From: an uncultured Paracoccaceae bacterium
GTDB lineage: Bacteria; Pseudomonadota; Alphaproteobacteria; Rhodobacterales; Rhodobacteraceae
Reading direction: 5' to 3'
NCBI GenBank assembly: GCA_938005545.1
Contig: CALKXV010000006.1
Span: forward strand, 61,141 to 125,140
Length of the DNA: 64,000 nucleotides
In this document: positions 1 through 9,786 of the stretch, piece after piece
How the letters are laid out: the number at the start of each line of letters is the position of its first letter
Position numbering within the stretch: the first letter of the stretch is position 1
Notes under the pieces: model-generated
The model's input: only the letters and a program-made list of their open reading frames with translations
Told to the model about the DNA's origin: nothing
The model's database searches: none
Made by a program: the position numbers and the translations under genes

Positions 1-2
1 CT

Positions 3-254
3 GAACCCGAGGATCTGACTTGGGGCCCGACGGACGAGCCGGATGCGGCAGATGTCATGTCGCTGCGTCAGGAAAGCGCAAAGCTGTCGGCGGCGATTGC
101 AAAATTGCCTGAGAAACAACGCGAACTCATCGAACGCGCGTACTTTGGCGATCTAAGTCACAGCGAAATTGCAGAGGTCACGGGACTTCCGCTTGGAACG
201 ATTAAATCAAGGATTAGGTTGGCGCTTGAACGACTGCGCCACGCTATGGGGTAA
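3..254 (+). CDS. rpoE: ECF sigma factor, C-terminal part (RpoE-like, cut by window edge)
   Basis: The reading frame is open from the window edge, so the N-terminal region 2 lies outside. What remains is sigma region 4: a helix around LPEKQRELIERAYFGDLSH followed by the helix-turn-helix EIAEVTGLPLGTIKSRIRLA and a terminal ERLRHAMG, which would read the -35 element. The stop lies 4 nt before a ChrR-type anti-sigma gene. In Rhodobacter sphaeroides this pair is RpoE-ChrR, the singlet-oxygen response, and the same role is inferred here. The family and the pairing are secure. The physiological role rests on the neighbour. Confidence 0.9.
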   Translation, partial: EPEDLTWGPTDEPDAADVMSLRQESAKLSAAIAKLPEKQRELIERAYFGDLSHSEIAEVTGLPLGTIKSRIRLALERLRHAMG

Positions 255-258
255 TGAT

Positions 259-903
259 ATGAGTGACGTTAAACATCATCTGACCGATGCTCTGTTGATG
301 AGTTATGGTGCCGGGACCTTGCGGGAGGGATACGGCCTTGTCGTTGCGACCCATGTGTCGCTTTGCGATGATTGTCGCGCGCGTCTTGAAAGCTTTGAAG
401 CCATTGGTGGATCGTTGATGGATGACGTAAATTCGATCGAGTTGTCGGAAGATGCTTTGGATGCCACGATGGCTCTGATCGATGCAGCTCCCGCCTTTCA
501 GACGCGAAAGATCGAAGCAGATCGTGTTCTGCCGGGGCCTGTTCAGGATTATGTCGGCGGCGATCTTAAGGATGTGCGTTGGCGTGCCGTTGGTGGTGGC
601 GTGCGCCAAGCGGTGCTGAAGACCAAGGATGAAACCAAAGTGCGGCTTTTTTCCATTCCGGGTGGGACTGCCATGCCTAACCACGGTCATCGTGGGTTGG
701 AGCTGACATTGGTTTTGCAGGGCGCTTTTCGAGATGAGGAAGATCGATTTGGTCTTGGGGATGTTGAGGTTGCCACCGAACACACCCATCACACGCCGGT
801 TGCTGAAGAAGGCGAGGATTGCATTTGCCTTGCCGTTACGGATGCGCCGCTTCGGTTCAAAGGTCTCATTCCGCGCATAGCGCAGCCATTCTTGGGAATC
901 TAA
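259..903 (+). CDS. chrR: ChrR-type zinc-binding anti-sigma factor with cupin domain
   Basis: 214 aa, starting 4 nt after the sigma-factor stop and so translationally coupled to it. An upstream in-frame ATG at 169 lies inside the sigma gene and is rejected. The N-terminal anti-sigma domain has the ZAS ligands H6, H32, C36 and C39, i.e. H-x25-H-x3-C-x2-C, as in Rhodobacter ChrR. The C-terminal half is a cupin: PNHGHRGLE and a later HTHHTP can supply the second metal site that ChrR needs to release the sigma factor on singlet oxygen. It probably binds the upstream sigma factor in the cytoplasm and frees it under photo-oxidative stress. Confidence 0.92.
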   Translation: MSDVKHHLTDALLMSYGAGTLREGYGLVVATHVSLCDDCRARLESFEAIGGSLMDDVNSIELSEDALDATMALIDAAPAFQTRKIEADRVLPGPVQDYVGGDLKDVRWRAVGGGVRQAVLKTKDETKVRLFSIPGGTAMPNHGHRGLELTLVLQGAFRDEEDRFGLGDVEVATEHTHHTPVAEEGEDCICLAVTDAPLRFKGLIPRIAQPFLGI

Positions 904-1000
904 GGTCGCTTAGAGCATCGACGGAATTCGGAGCGCTGTTCAATAATTACTAACGTCTAGGGGATAGAGCCGAAGTGTCGTGAACCTCGGAGAACCTTTG

Positions 1001-3490
1001 ATGATGGCGTGGAATGATTTAAAGCTAGGAAAAAAGCTGCCTCTGGTAATGACGTGCTTAATGACGTTGGCCATTGGAATTATGGCTTTGGTTAGTATGA
1101 GTGCGACCAAGTCGCTTATCCGCGATGGTGCGATTGAGAAACTTCAAAGTGTTTCTCAACTTCAATCTTTCCGTGTGCGTGAGTTGCTGGAAACCGTTGA
1201 ACGCGATCTTATTTTGCAAGCAAAATCAAAGACGACCGTAGCCGCATTGGCCGATTTTTCCATTGCATATGCCGCGATGAAGAACGCAAGCGATGATCTG
1301 CGCCGCGTATTTATTACCGAAAACGAACATCCGCTCGGACAAAAAGATTTGCTGGTCAAGGCAAATACCGGGTCAAGTTATGGTTTTCGCCATACTGAAT
1401 TCCATCCTCATTTTGATGCTTTGCAGAATGACATGGACTATTATGACGTCTTCTTGTTCGATACGTCTGGCAATCTTGTTTACAGCGTCTTCAAGGAAGA
1501 AGACTTTGCAACCAATATGCTGACCGGCCCATGGAAAGACACCGGCCTCGCCGAATCGTTCCGACAAGCGATAGAGTTGGGCCCGAACGACCCGCCCGTG
1601 TTTCTTGATTTTGCACCCTATGCACCCAGCGCCGGCGCGCCCGCGTCATTTGCAGCAAAACCGGTGTTTGACACTGAAAATGGCAAACTTCTTGGCGTCA
1701 TGGCTTATCAGATGCCAATTGATCAGATGAACAGAGTGATTTCAGACCTTGCTGGATTGGGTGAATCAGCGAACGGATTCATCGTCGGCGAAGACCGTCT
1801 GATGCGGACGGATTCAATCATGACGGAGACCAACGATATTTTGACTGTGACTGTTGATACATTGGCGGTTACCGAAGGGTTGAAAGGTGAAAGCGGATTC
1901 CACCGCGAAATTGGCCCTTTGGGCGTTCCTGTTTATGCAGCTTATGTGCCGTTGGTATTTAGGGGCTTGAATTGGGTCATTTTTGTTGAGCAGGACGAGG
2001 CAGTTATTTTTTCAGGTCTATCCAAGGCCTTGTTCTCTAACCTCTGGTCGGGTCTTCTGGTTCTTGCTGGTGCAATAGTTATTTCCATTTTCTTCTCACG
2101 GGGAATTTCGCAGCCATTTCAACGTCTGACCGCCGCTGTGAATAAAGTGGCTAACGGTGAATTGAATACAGAGATTACCGAAGTAAACCGAAATGACGAA
2201 GTAGGCGAGCTGGCACGCGCTACTGAAATATTTCGCCAGAATTCAATTGAGATGGTAAATCTGAACAAAGAACAGACGGCCGCAAATGAGCAAATGACGA
2301 AGCTTACAGCCGAGCGCGAAGAAGCCGCAGAGCGTGAGCGAACAACGGCCATGGAAAAAGAAAAAGCAGACCGTTTGGCTGTGAAAGAACGCGAGCAGAT
2401 GATGACAAATTTGGGCGCGTCAATCGGCGACGTTGTCAGGTCAGCGCTCGATGGCGATTTTTCACCGCGCGTTAACGCTGATTTTGATGATCAGGTTCTG
2501 ACTGATCTTGCGAATGATTTGAACCTGCTTATGGGTGCAGTGGATCATGGGCTTACCCAGACAAGCACGACACTAGAACGCGTGGCGGGTGGCGACCTTA
2601 CAGAACCCATGGTTGGCGAATTCCGGGGGGCATTCGGGGAATTACAGGGCAATACGAACCATATGATCGAATCATTGGTCGAATTGATCGGTGGAATTTC
2701 GGAAAGTGGATCGACTTTGACTGGGTCTTCCGGCGAGTTGCGACAGACAGCAAATGCGCTTGCATCTCAAGCCGAGCAGAACGCAGCCTCTGTTGAAGAA
2801 ACCTCTGCCGCGCTCGTCCAACTCTCTGCAAGCGTGAAACAAGTTAGTGAAAACGTAAAAGGTGTGAGTTCCAGCGCCCAGGATGCGCGGTCTATCGCGA
2901 CAGCAAGCGAAGAGATATCGGCGGAAGCTACGAAATCTATGAATGATATCGCGGAAGGGTCGAAGGAAATCGCCCGGGTTGTGGACGTGATTAACGACAT
3001 TTCGTTCCAAATTAACCTTCTTGCGCTGAATGCAGGTGTCGAAGCCGCCCGAGCGGGCGAAGCCGGTTTGGGATTCTCTGTCGTTGCATCCGAGGTGCGC
3101 CAACTGTCCCATCGGGCCAGTGAGGCAGCCAAGGAAATCGCCGAAGTGATTGCGGAAAGCGATAAGGCTGTGGCGAATGGCGTGACGCATGTATCCAGCG
3201 CCAGGGACGCGCTTGGTGAAATCGCAGAAAGTGTTGTCAAAATCTCGGACAGCATCGAATCTGTTTCGGTTGCTGTGACGGAACAGTCCACCGGGATAGG
3301 AGAGATAACCTCGTCTTTGTCCCAGATCGACGGAAATACGCAAAAGCAGGCTGTGACATTCGAAAAAGTCACGGCGTCCAGTCAGCTGTTGGCGAGCAAG
3401 GCTTCAGAACTCTCAAGCGCGACTTCCCGGTTCCAGCTTTCCAAGGGAAGAGATATGGCCACTAGTCCAATCGCATCGGCAACGGGCTAG
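1001..3490 (+). CDS. Methyl-accepting chemotaxis protein
   Basis: 829 aa from ATG 1001, preceded by GGAGA at 989-993. A GTG at 980 would add seven residues but lacks a ribosome-binding site. Layout: a membrane segment near residues 13-35, a periplasmic Cache-like sensor of about 290 residues, a second membrane segment ([18 protein letters not shown]), a HAMP domain, a coiled coil rich in E/K/A, a second HAMP-like stretch, and the signalling domain. The signalling tip [20 protein letters not shown] is the conserved hairpin that contacts CheA and CheW. No che genes are adjacent, so it probably feeds a chemotaxis array encoded elsewhere. The ligand cannot be read from the sequence. Confidence 0.93.
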   Translation: MMAWNDLKLGKKLPLVMTCLMTLAIGIMALVSMSATKSLIRDGAIEKLQSVSQLQSFRVRELLETVERDLILQAKSKTTVAALADFSIAYAAMKNASDDLRRVFITENEHPLGQKDLLVKANTGSSYGFRHTEFHPHFDALQNDMDYYDVFLFDTSGNLVYSVFKEEDFATNMLTGPWKDTGLAESFRQAIELGPNDPPVFLDFAPYAPSAGAPASFAAKPVFDTENGKLLGVMAYQMPIDQMNRVISDLAGLGESANGFIVGEDRLMRTDSIMTETNDILTVTVDTLAVTEGLKGESGFHREIGPLGVPVYAAYVPLVFRGLNWVIFVEQDEAVIFSGLSKALFSNLWSGLLVLAGAIVISIFFSRGISQPFQRLTAAVNKVANGELNTEITEVNRNDEVGELARATEIFRQNSIEMVNLNKEQTAANEQMTKLTAEREEAAERERTTAMEKEKADRLAVKEREQMMTNLGASIGDVVRSALDGDFSPRVNADFDDQVLTDLANDLNLLMGAVDHGLTQTSTTLERVAGGDLTEPMVGEFRGAFGELQGNTNHMIESLVELIGGISESGSTLTGSSGELRQTANALASQAEQNAASVEETSAALVQLSASVKQVSENVKGVSSSAQDARSIATASEEISAEATKSMNDIAEGSKEIARVVDVINDISFQINLLALNAGVEAARAGEAGLGFSVVASEVRQLSHRASEAAKEIAEVIAESDKAVANGVTHVSSARDALGEIAESVVKISDSIESVSVAVTEQSTGIGEITSSLSQIDGNTQKQAVTFEKVTASSQLLASKASELSSATSRFQLSKGRDMATSPIASATG

Positions 3491-3760
3491 TTCGGGCATT
3501 TGTCGCTAATGGATTTTGCTATGCGTCAAGGGATTTCGATCAAGGATAAAAGTGATCGTCTGGCACAATGGACGGCGCGAAGCTTCGATAACCAGTACGG
3601 CACCACCGTTTCGCCGATTGTCGGGTGGTCACAATTCTGGTGTGAAACCCCTTTGTGCGACCGCACTGAACTTTCAACCAATAACGCTTTCGGCAAGCAT
3701 CTTGATCTGAGCCAAGTGCAGGGCTAGGTGAAAGACGCATTAAACAGGAGCTTTTCGCCC

Positions 3761-5581
3761 ATGCGTTTCAACCCTCAGCCCGTTTACGACACCGATGCAA
3801 CTGGGTCCGGCCAATTTGGCGATTTGCCGGAATGGGATCTAACTGATTTGTACACAAGTCCGGATGCGCCCGAGTTTGCTGACGATATGGAATTTGTCGA
3901 ATCTGCCTGCGCGTCTTTTGCGGCGGACTATCAGGGCAAACTGGCAGGTCTTGATGCGGCTGGCATGTTGGAGTGCATCCTGACCTATGAAAAGATCAAT
4001 GCGACGGCGGGGCGGATCATGTCTTTCGTGGGCCTGCGCTACTATCAAAACACCACGGACGCAGACATCGCCAAGGTTATGGCGGATGCGCAGGACAAAA
4101 TCACGACCTTCACGACGCCTTTGGTTTTTTTCACACTGGAACTTAATCGCGTCGACGACGATGTTCTTGGCATCTGGTACGGCGGCAATCCGGATCTTGC
4201 TCGCTACAAACCGGTATTTGACCGGATGCGCGCCATGCGTCCACACCAGTTGTCGGACGAGTTGGAACAATTCCTTCACGATCAATCCACTGTGGGCTCC
4301 GCCGCTTGGAACCGTCTTTTTGATGAAACCGTTGCTGGTTTGACTTTCGTGGTCGACGGCGAAGAGAAGAACCTTGAAGCCACTTTGGATGGGCTGACGG
4401 ATCGTGATCGATCCAAACGCGAAGCGGCTGCGCGCGAAGTTGCGAATGTTTTTGGCGAAAACGTTAAATTGTTTGCCCGCGTCCACAATACATTGGCCAA
4501 AGAAAAAGAGATCGAAGATCGCTGGCGCAAAATGCCCACACCGCAATCCGGGCGCCACTTGTCAAATCACGTAGAACCCGAGGTTGTCGAAGCGCTGCGC
4601 AACGCTGTTGTGGCTGCTTATCCAAAGCTCAGCCACCGCTATTACGAGTTGAAGCGCGGCTGGATGGGTCTGGACAAGATGGAGGTTTGGGATCGAAATG
4701 CCCCTTTGCCTATGGAATCTGACCGTCTGGTCCAGTGGGACGAAGCCAAATCTACCGTGCTTGGTGCTTATGGTGGGTTTGACCCGGAAATGGCGAAACT
4801 TGCCGAACCATTTTTCACCCAAGGCTGGATCGATGCGCCCGTAAAACCCGGCAAAGCGCCGGGTGCCTTTGCGCACCCGACAGTGACAGAAGTTCATCCC
4901 TATGTGATGCTGAATTATCTTGGCAAACCGCGTGATGTTATGACCTTGGCCCATGAGTTGGGCCATGGCGTGCACCAATGTTTGGCAGCTGGCCAAGGTG
5001 AGCTTTTGTCTTCCACACCTCTGACTTTGGCCGAAACCGCAAGCGTCTTCGGCGAAATGCTGACTTTCCGCAAACTTCTTGCGGATGCGCCAACGCCGGC
5101 GGAAAAGAAAGTTCTTCTGGCCGGCAAGGTTGAAGATATGATCAACACGGTCGTTCGGCAGATTGCGTTTTATGACTTTGAGTGCAAGTTGCACGATGCG
5201 CGTCACGAAGGTGAACTGACGCCGGACGACATCGGTGAATTGTGGATGAGTGTTCAGGGCGAAAGCCTTGGGCCTGCCTTCACTTTCATGGAAGGCTACG
5301 AAAACTTCTGGGCCTATATCCCGCACTTCGTCCACTCACCGTTTTACGTCTATGCCTATGCGTTTGGCGACGGTTTGGTGAACGCGCTTTACGCAGTCTA
5401 TGAAGAAGGTGATCCGGATTTCCAAACCAAATATTTCGATATGCTGAAAGCCGGTGGATCAAAGCACCACAAAGAGCTTCTTGCGCCCTTTGGTCTGGAT
5501 GCCAGCGATCCTGCGTTCTGGGACAAAGGCTTGTCGATGATCAGTGGTTTCATCGACGAGTTGGAGGCGATGGAAGAGTAA
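3761..5581 (+). CDS. pepF: M3 family oligoendopeptidase F
   Basis: 606 aa, starting at ATG 3761 behind AGGAG at 3746-3750. A GTG at 3728 in the same frame is less likely. The zinc site is HELGHGVHQ (HEXXH), with the third-ligand glutamate expected in LAETASVFGEM about 25 residues downstream, as in clan MA M3 peptidases. The length and the N-terminal phrase PEWDLTDLY match PepF of alphaproteobacteria. It has no signal peptide and should cut short peptides in the cytoplasm, recycling peptides from protein turnover or import. It is transcribed alone, and the 270 bp before it show no convincing gene. Confidence 0.93.
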   Translation: MRFNPQPVYDTDATGSGQFGDLPEWDLTDLYTSPDAPEFADDMEFVESACASFAADYQGKLAGLDAAGMLECILTYEKINATAGRIMSFVGLRYYQNTTDADIAKVMADAQDKITTFTTPLVFFTLELNRVDDDVLGIWYGGNPDLARYKPVFDRMRAMRPHQLSDELEQFLHDQSTVGSAAWNRLFDETVAGLTFVVDGEEKNLEATLDGLTDRDRSKREAAAREVANVFGENVKLFARVHNTLAKEKEIEDRWRKMPTPQSGRHLSNHVEPEVVEALRNAVVAAYPKLSHRYYELKRGWMGLDKMEVWDRNAPLPMESDRLVQWDEAKSTVLGAYGGFDPEMAKLAEPFFTQGWIDAPVKPGKAPGAFAHPTVTEVHPYVMLNYLGKPRDVMTLAHELGHGVHQCLAAGQGELLSSTPLTLAETASVFGEMLTFRKLLADAPTPAEKKVLLAGKVEDMINTVVRQIAFYDFECKLHDARHEGELTPDDIGELWMSVQGESLGPAFTFMEGYENFWAYIPHFVHSPFYVYAYAFGDGLVNALYAVYEEGDPDFQTKYFDMLKAGGSKHHKELLAPFGLDASDPAFWDKGLSMISGFIDELEAMEE

Positions 5582-5647
5582 GCGTCATTGTTTGGTGGCA
5601 TCGGCCGAGATGTCGGTGTCACTTGGAGCCGCGTAATGTATTGCCCA

Positions 5648-6430
5648 TCAGCGGCGCAGTGCGCTGGCTCCGAAAAAGATTATGGTGGCGAAGCAGACGA
5701 TGGAGGGCCCTGCGGGTGTGTCCAGAAACCACGCAGATCCTAAGCCACCGATAACAGATACCGCGCCGATTGCTGTTGCAAGCAGGGACATGCGCTCGGG
5801 CGTTTTTGCCAATGGACGGGCGGCGGCGGCCGGGATGATCAGCATCGCCGAGATCAAAAGTGCACCCACAACCTTGATCGCAACGGCAACGACAAGCGCC
5901 AAGGCCAGCGTCAAAACCAATTGCTCACGCTTTGGATCAATGCCCGCAGCGGCGGCCAGATCGTCATTCAATGTCGCGGTCAGCAAAGCCTGCCATCGCC
6001 ATGCCAACAGACCGACGACCATCAATGCGCCCAGCCAAATGACTGCGAGGTCGATGCGTCCGACGGCCAGAATGTCGCCGAATAGGAATGCCTCAACGTC
6101 CAATCGAACACCGTCGATAAATGAAATTGCGACCAAGCCCGCTGCCAGTGCGGAATGTGCCGCCACGCCAAGTGCGGTGTCGACGCTTTGCTGATCGTTG
6201 CGCCAATTGATGAAAAGCGCCATGGCCAAAGCCACCAGCAACACACCCGCAAAGACCGGCAAATTGGTCGCTAAGGCCAGGGCAACGCCCAAAATCGCGG
6301 CGTGGGCTGTTGCATCGCCAAAGAACGCCATCCGCCGCCAGACAACGAAACAGCCCAAAGGCGCGGCGGCAAAAACAACACCGACCCCGGCAAGCGCCGC
6401 GCGGACCAAAAAGGAATCAAGCAAGGTCAT
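5648..6430 (-). CDS. znuB: Zinc ABC transporter, membrane permease ZnuB
   Basis: 260 aa. The start at 6430 overlaps the znuC stop by the 4-nt ATGA pattern. A longer in-frame extension to 6634 runs through znuC and is rejected. It is hydrophobic throughout with about seven to eight membrane segments. The N-terminus carries GCFVVWRRMAFFGDATAHAA, the typical start of the ABC-3 family, followed by the central loop that docks ZnuC. It forms the channel of a high-affinity zinc importer with ZnuC and ZnuA. A manganese or iron role is possible for the family, but the adjacent Fur-family regulator and the histidine-rich ZnuA favour zinc. Confidence 0.92.
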   Translation of the reverse strand: MTLLDSFLVRAALAGVGVVFAAAPLGCFVVWRRMAFFGDATAHAAILGVALALATNLPVFAGVLLVALAMALFINWRNDQQSVDTALGVAAHSALAAGLVAISFIDGVRLDVEAFLFGDILAVGRIDLAVIWLGALMVVGLLAWRWQALLTATLNDDLAAAAGIDPKREQLVLTLALALVVAVAIKVVGALLISAMLIIPAAAARPLAKTPERMSLLATAIGAVSVIGGLGSAWFLDTPAGPSIVCFATIIFFGASALRR

Positions 6431-7143
6431 TCGTGGGCGTGTCCGTGATCGTGCTGATGCCGGTAAAGCGCCAGTGCACCTTGGGTGCCGGTGCCAAAGA
6501 GCGCGCGATATTCGGGTGCCGAGGCCACATGCTCGGGTGTTCCATGGCAGCAGACGTGACCGTTTAAGCAAATCACACGGTCGCTTGCTGCCATCACAAC
6601 GTGCAATTCGTGGCTGACCATCAAGATGGCACATCCCAGGTCCTGGCGCAGTTCTTCGATCAGACGATAGAATTCAGCCGACCCAGGCTGATCTAGCCCT
6701 TGGGTGGGTTCGTCCAATAGCAGCAGTTCTGGCGTCCCGATCAAAGCCCGCGCCAGCAACACGCGTTGCATCTGGCCTCCGGACAATCCGCTTAACGGAA
6801 GGTTGGTCAGGTCTTGCGCTCCGACGCGAATTAGTGCGGTTTCTGCGTCGCTTTGCGCAACGCGACGCGGCAAATCAAGGAAACGGCGTACGCTGATCGG
6901 AAGCGTCGAGTCGATTTGGAGTTTCTGTGGTACGTATCCAATTCTTAGACCCGGCTTTTTCGTCACTTTGCCGCTATCTGGGACAACCGCGCCGATAATG
7001 CTGCGCAAAAGCGTGGATTTACCTGACCCGTTCGGGCCAACGATCGTGACAATCTCGCCCAGGTTCAATTCCAAGTCGACGTGATGCAGGACGGGTTTGC
7101 CGCCCAATGCAACGCCCAATCCTTCGACTGTGATCAATGCCAT
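6427..7143 (-). CDS. znuC: Zinc ABC transporter, ATP-binding protein ZnuC
   Basis: 238 aa. ATG at 7143-7141 sits in a TAATG junction with the zur stop, so the two are coupled. Walker A is GPNGSGKST, the ABC signature is LSGGQMQRVLLARAL, Walker B is LLLLDEPTQGLD, and the H-loop is in MVSHELHVV. The C-terminus ends in a histidine-rich tail (LYRHQHDHGHAHE), common in ZnuC and possibly metal-sensing. It powers zinc import through ZnuB. Confidence 0.95.
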   Translation of the reverse strand: MALITVEGLGVALGGKPVLHHVDLELNLGEIVTIVGPNGSGKSTLLRSIIGAVVPDSGKVTKKPGLRIGYVPQKLQIDSTLPISVRRFLDLPRRVAQSDAETALIRVGAQDLTNLPLSGLSGGQMQRVLLARALIGTPELLLLDEPTQGLDQPGSAEFYRLIEELRQDLGCAILMVSHELHVVMAASDRVICLNGHVCCHGTPEHVASAPEYRALFGTGTQGALALYRHQHDHGHAHE

Positions 7144-7604
7144 TACATGGTCTCTTGGCAATTCGGGCATAGGCCCAGGGCTTCAACGACGGCGCGTTCA
7201 ATCTGAAAGCCTGCCTTGCGCGCAGCGTCGCCCAAACGGCCTTTGGTGGGTTCCGATGGCGCTTCGGCCACAGCGTCGCACCCACGACAAATCAGGAAAG
7301 CAGGCGAATGATCTTCGCCAGGGTGCGCACAGGCTATGAAGGCGTTCAGCCGTTCGATCCGGTGCGCAAAGCCGTGCTTTACCAGAAAATCCAAAGCGCG
7401 ATAGGCCGTCGGTGGTTTTGCGCCTTTGCCCAGAACGTCTAAGATTTCATAGGCACCCAATGCACGGTGTTTTTCCAGGAGAATCTTCAGCACGCGTTTG
7501 CGCGCATCCGTCAATTGCAATCCGGCGGCACGGCAATGCGCGTCGGCAGATGCAATCCCAGTCGCAATGCAGTGTTTGTGGTCGTGGGTTTCAAATCCGA
7601 TCAT
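7143..7604 (-). CDS. zur: Fur-family zinc regulator Zur
   Basis: 153 aa from ATG 7604; the frame stays open further upstream but would run through the operator. The winged helix spans LTDARKRVLKILLEKHRALGAY and PPTAYRALDFLVKHG. Metal sites are visible as the histidine-rich N-terminus (ETHDHKHC), IACAHPGEDHS, and the two structural cysteine pairs ICRGC and LCPNC. It is the first gene of zur-znuC-znuB and faces znuA. Zinc-loaded Zur is expected to repress both units from the shared palindrome at about 7618-7630, giving autoregulation. Confidence 0.93.
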   Translation of the reverse strand: MIGFETHDHKHCIATGIASADAHCRAAGLQLTDARKRVLKILLEKHRALGAYEILDVLGKGAKPPTAYRALDFLVKHGFAHRIERLNAFIACAHPGEDHSPAFLICRGCDAVAEAPSEPTKGRLGDAARKAGFQIERAVVEALGLCPNCQETM

Positions 7605-7611
7605 TTGGGGT

Positions 7612-7638
7612 TGATATGTTATAATATAACTTTTATCA
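7612..7638. promoter_or_regulatory. Predicted Zur operator between zur and znuA
   Basis: A 13-bp near-perfect palindrome GTTATAATATAAC lies at 7618-7630, with TTGATA and TATCAA as weaker outer arms. It sits 14 nt before the zur start and 38 nt before the znuA start. AT-rich palindromes of this form (GTTATAnTATAAC core) are the known Zur boxes of alphaproteobacteria. Repression of both divergent units from this site is inferred. Confidence 0.82.
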
Positions 7639-7667
7639 AGCCGCTTGCATTGCAAAAGGATCAACGC

Positions 7668-8624
7668 ATGTTCCGAGCCGTTTTGACCGCGCTATTGTTT
7701 TTCGCTGCCCCGCTTCGGGCTGATGTACCGAAGGTCGTAACTGACATTGCGCCGGTTCATAGCCTTGTCGCTATGGTTATGGGCGATCTTGGGGAGCCGA
7801 GTGTATTGCTGCGCCCCGGAGCCTCACCTCACAGTTATGCCATGCGCCCATCTGACGCCGCAGCTTTGGAAAATGCCGATTTGGTCGTCTGGATCGGGCA
7901 TGGACTTACACCTTGGTTGGAAGGACCGATCGAACGGCTGTCAGAGGATGCAGCGATCATCGGTCTTCTTGAAATCGCGCCGGTTCAGCACGCGATTGAA
8001 AACGAAGAAGACCACGACGAACATGCGGGCGAAGACGACCACGACGAACATGAAGGTCACGATGACCATACCGATCACAAAGATCACGATGCGCACGAAG
8101 GCCATGATGAGCATGGGGACACAGATCCACATGCTTGGCTTGACCCGGTGAACGCGGCGCATTGGGTTATCGTTATTGGCGACGCGCTTGCATCGCGCGA
8201 CGATCAGAATGCGGATACTTACCGTCAGAACGCAAAAATGGCCGCCATCGAAATTTTGGCGGTTCAAGCTGAAACCGCAGCCGCTTTCGGAGCGTCCGGC
8301 AAGAAAAAGTACGCCGTGTTTCATGATGCGTTTGGATACTTCGAAGCACGATTTGGTCTGGATCATTCCTTTGCCATTTCCGATTCTCATGCAGTGAACC
8401 CCGGTCCGGCGCGAATCGCCGAATTACGGGAATCGATGCAGAACACCGCCGTTAACTGCATCCTGACGGACGGAATCGAAGCGACCGGGCTGTTAGAGAC
8501 TGTGATCGAAGGGCATCAGACCCGCATTGTGATCGCCGACCCATTGGGTGGCGGATTTACGCTCGGACCCCTTCTCTACTTGGATCTTACGCGGAATCTT
8601 GCCGATGCGTTGTCGGACTGCTGA
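7668..8624 (+). CDS. znuA: Zinc ABC transporter, periplasmic binding protein ZnuA
   Basis: 318 aa from ATG 7668, with a signal peptide (FRAVLTALLFFAAPLRA) cleaved near residue 19. It is a cluster A-I metal-binding protein: metal ligands are expected at the first histidine in PGASPHSYAMRPSD, in DPHAWLDP, and in KYAVFHDAFGYFE. A loop near residues 110-150 is packed with His, Asp and Glu (DHDEHAGEDDHDEHEGHDDH), the zinc-capturing loop of ZnuA. It is divergent from zur-znuCB and shares the operator with them. An in-frame extension to 7467 crosses zur and is not used. Confidence 0.95.
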   Translation: MFRAVLTALLFFAAPLRADVPKVVTDIAPVHSLVAMVMGDLGEPSVLLRPGASPHSYAMRPSDAAALENADLVVWIGHGLTPWLEGPIERLSEDAAIIGLLEIAPVQHAIENEEDHDEHAGEDDHDEHEGHDDHTDHKDHDAHEGHDEHGDTDPHAWLDPVNAAHWVIVIGDALASRDDQNADTYRQNAKMAAIEILAVQAETAAAFGASGKKKYAVFHDAFGYFEARFGLDHSFAISDSHAVNPGPARIAELRESMQNTAVNCILTDGIEATGLLETVIEGHQTRIVIADPLGGGFTLGPLLYLDLTRNLADALSDC

Positions 8625-8760
8625 TTGCCCTAACCGACCATAAAGACTCAGAGAATTGCTACTTACGTTGACCTGATCGACCGGAGTTGCCACACTTTCG
8701 CCGTATTTGCCGTTCTGGGGGCTGGGTTTAACGGTGTCGACGTTACAGAGGATTACGCTT

Positions 8761-9615
8761 TTGCCGCAGCCAAGCGCGGCCGAGGCAGACATATTGCACG
8801 AGCGGCCACCGGATCCGGCGGATTTTCCGGTTGAGGTTTACTCTGTCGCGCGAATGGCGCAGGGCGGACGGTGGCGTACCGAGGCAATGCGAAGCTATGA
8901 CCGGCCGGTGCTGGTCTGGTTTACGCGCGGTCAGGGACGTCTAAGCGTCGCGGGTCGAAAATTGGGCTATGGCCCGCACAATATGATTTTCCTTCCCGCT
9001 CAGACGATGCACGGTTTCACAACCGCCGGTCCGGTACTGGGGTCGGTTGTGTTTCTGCCGCGAGACGAAGGCTATGACTGGCTGGTGGAACCCATGCATT
9101 TGCGCCTGCACGAAGTGCAGTTGCAGCGCGAGTTGACCGGCCTGATCGACAATATGCAACGCGAGATCAACGGCGGATCGGCACTCGCGTCGCGCGCCTT
9201 GGGTTACCATGCTGGTCTCTTGTCTGTTTGGTTGTCGCGGACCAACGATCTATACCGGAACGCCCCGAGTGTTGAAAACAACGGGTTGGATTCGGCGGCG
9301 CATCGTTTGGCTGAGGCTTACACGTCTCTTGTTGAACGGGATTTTCGTCGTCCAGATGGCGTGCAGCATTATGCGGGTTTGCTAGGCGTGACGCCGACGC
9401 ATTTGTCGCGCGTGTGCCGTAAAGTATCCGGCCGTCCGGCCTTGGATATTCTGACAGATCGCCGTCACTTCGAAGCCAAAAGGCTGTTGAAGGATACGCG
9501 TATTCAGATTGCGCGCGTTGCGACGCAATGCGGATTTGCGTCGGCGGCTTACTTTACGCGAGCGTTCCGTGCGCGCACCGGTCAAAGCCCATCTGAGTTT
9601 CGATCAAATCGTTAA
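8761..9615 (+). CDS. AraC family transcriptional regulator
   Basis: About 284 aa. The start is uncertain: TTG 8761 has AGAGGA at 8747-8752, GTG 8734 is an alternative, and the frame is open from 8707. The N-terminal half is a cupin-like sensor domain (WFTRGQGRLSVAGRKLGYGP). The C-terminal ~100 residues hold two helix-turn-helices: VQHYAGLLGVTPTHLSRVCR and IARVATQCGFASAAYFTRAF, ending in the usual GQSPSEFR. It lies 171 nt before the peptide-transporter operon on the same strand and might control it, but no operator is visible and the link is inference only. Confidence 0.88.
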   Translation: MPQPSAAEADILHERPPDPADFPVEVYSVARMAQGGRWRTEAMRSYDRPVLVWFTRGQGRLSVAGRKLGYGPHNMIFLPAQTMHGFTTAGPVLGSVVFLPRDEGYDWLVEPMHLRLHEVQLQRELTGLIDNMQREINGGSALASRALGYHAGLLSVWLSRTNDLYRNAPSVENNGLDSAAHRLAEAYTSLVERDFRRPDGVQHYAGLLGVTPTHLSRVCRKVSGRPALDILTDRRHFEAKRLLKDTRIQIARVATQCGFASAAYFTRAFRARTGQSPSEFRSNR

Positions 9616-9786
9616 TTTTGGTGACAATGTCGTTTTTGGATGACTAGGATGTCGCAAATGTTACATTCTGGTCGGAACCAGTCATTGACCTCGCCTAGTG
9701 GGCATGGCGAAATGCCGCATCGGGGTCATCGCAAAATACGACCGGGTCAAACCGGCAACAAAATGTCACCAGGGAGTAATGACATT

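Noticed and set aside
3500..3727. 75-codon open frame in the gap between the chemotaxis receptor and pepF
   Set aside because: TTG start, no ribosome-binding site, composition like non-coding DNA, and another overlapping frame in the same stretch.
7975..8130. Possible DNA repeat in znuA
   Set aside because: It is the His/Asp/Glu-rich loop coded by similar GAC/CAC/GAA codons, a known trait of ZnuA and not an independent repeat.
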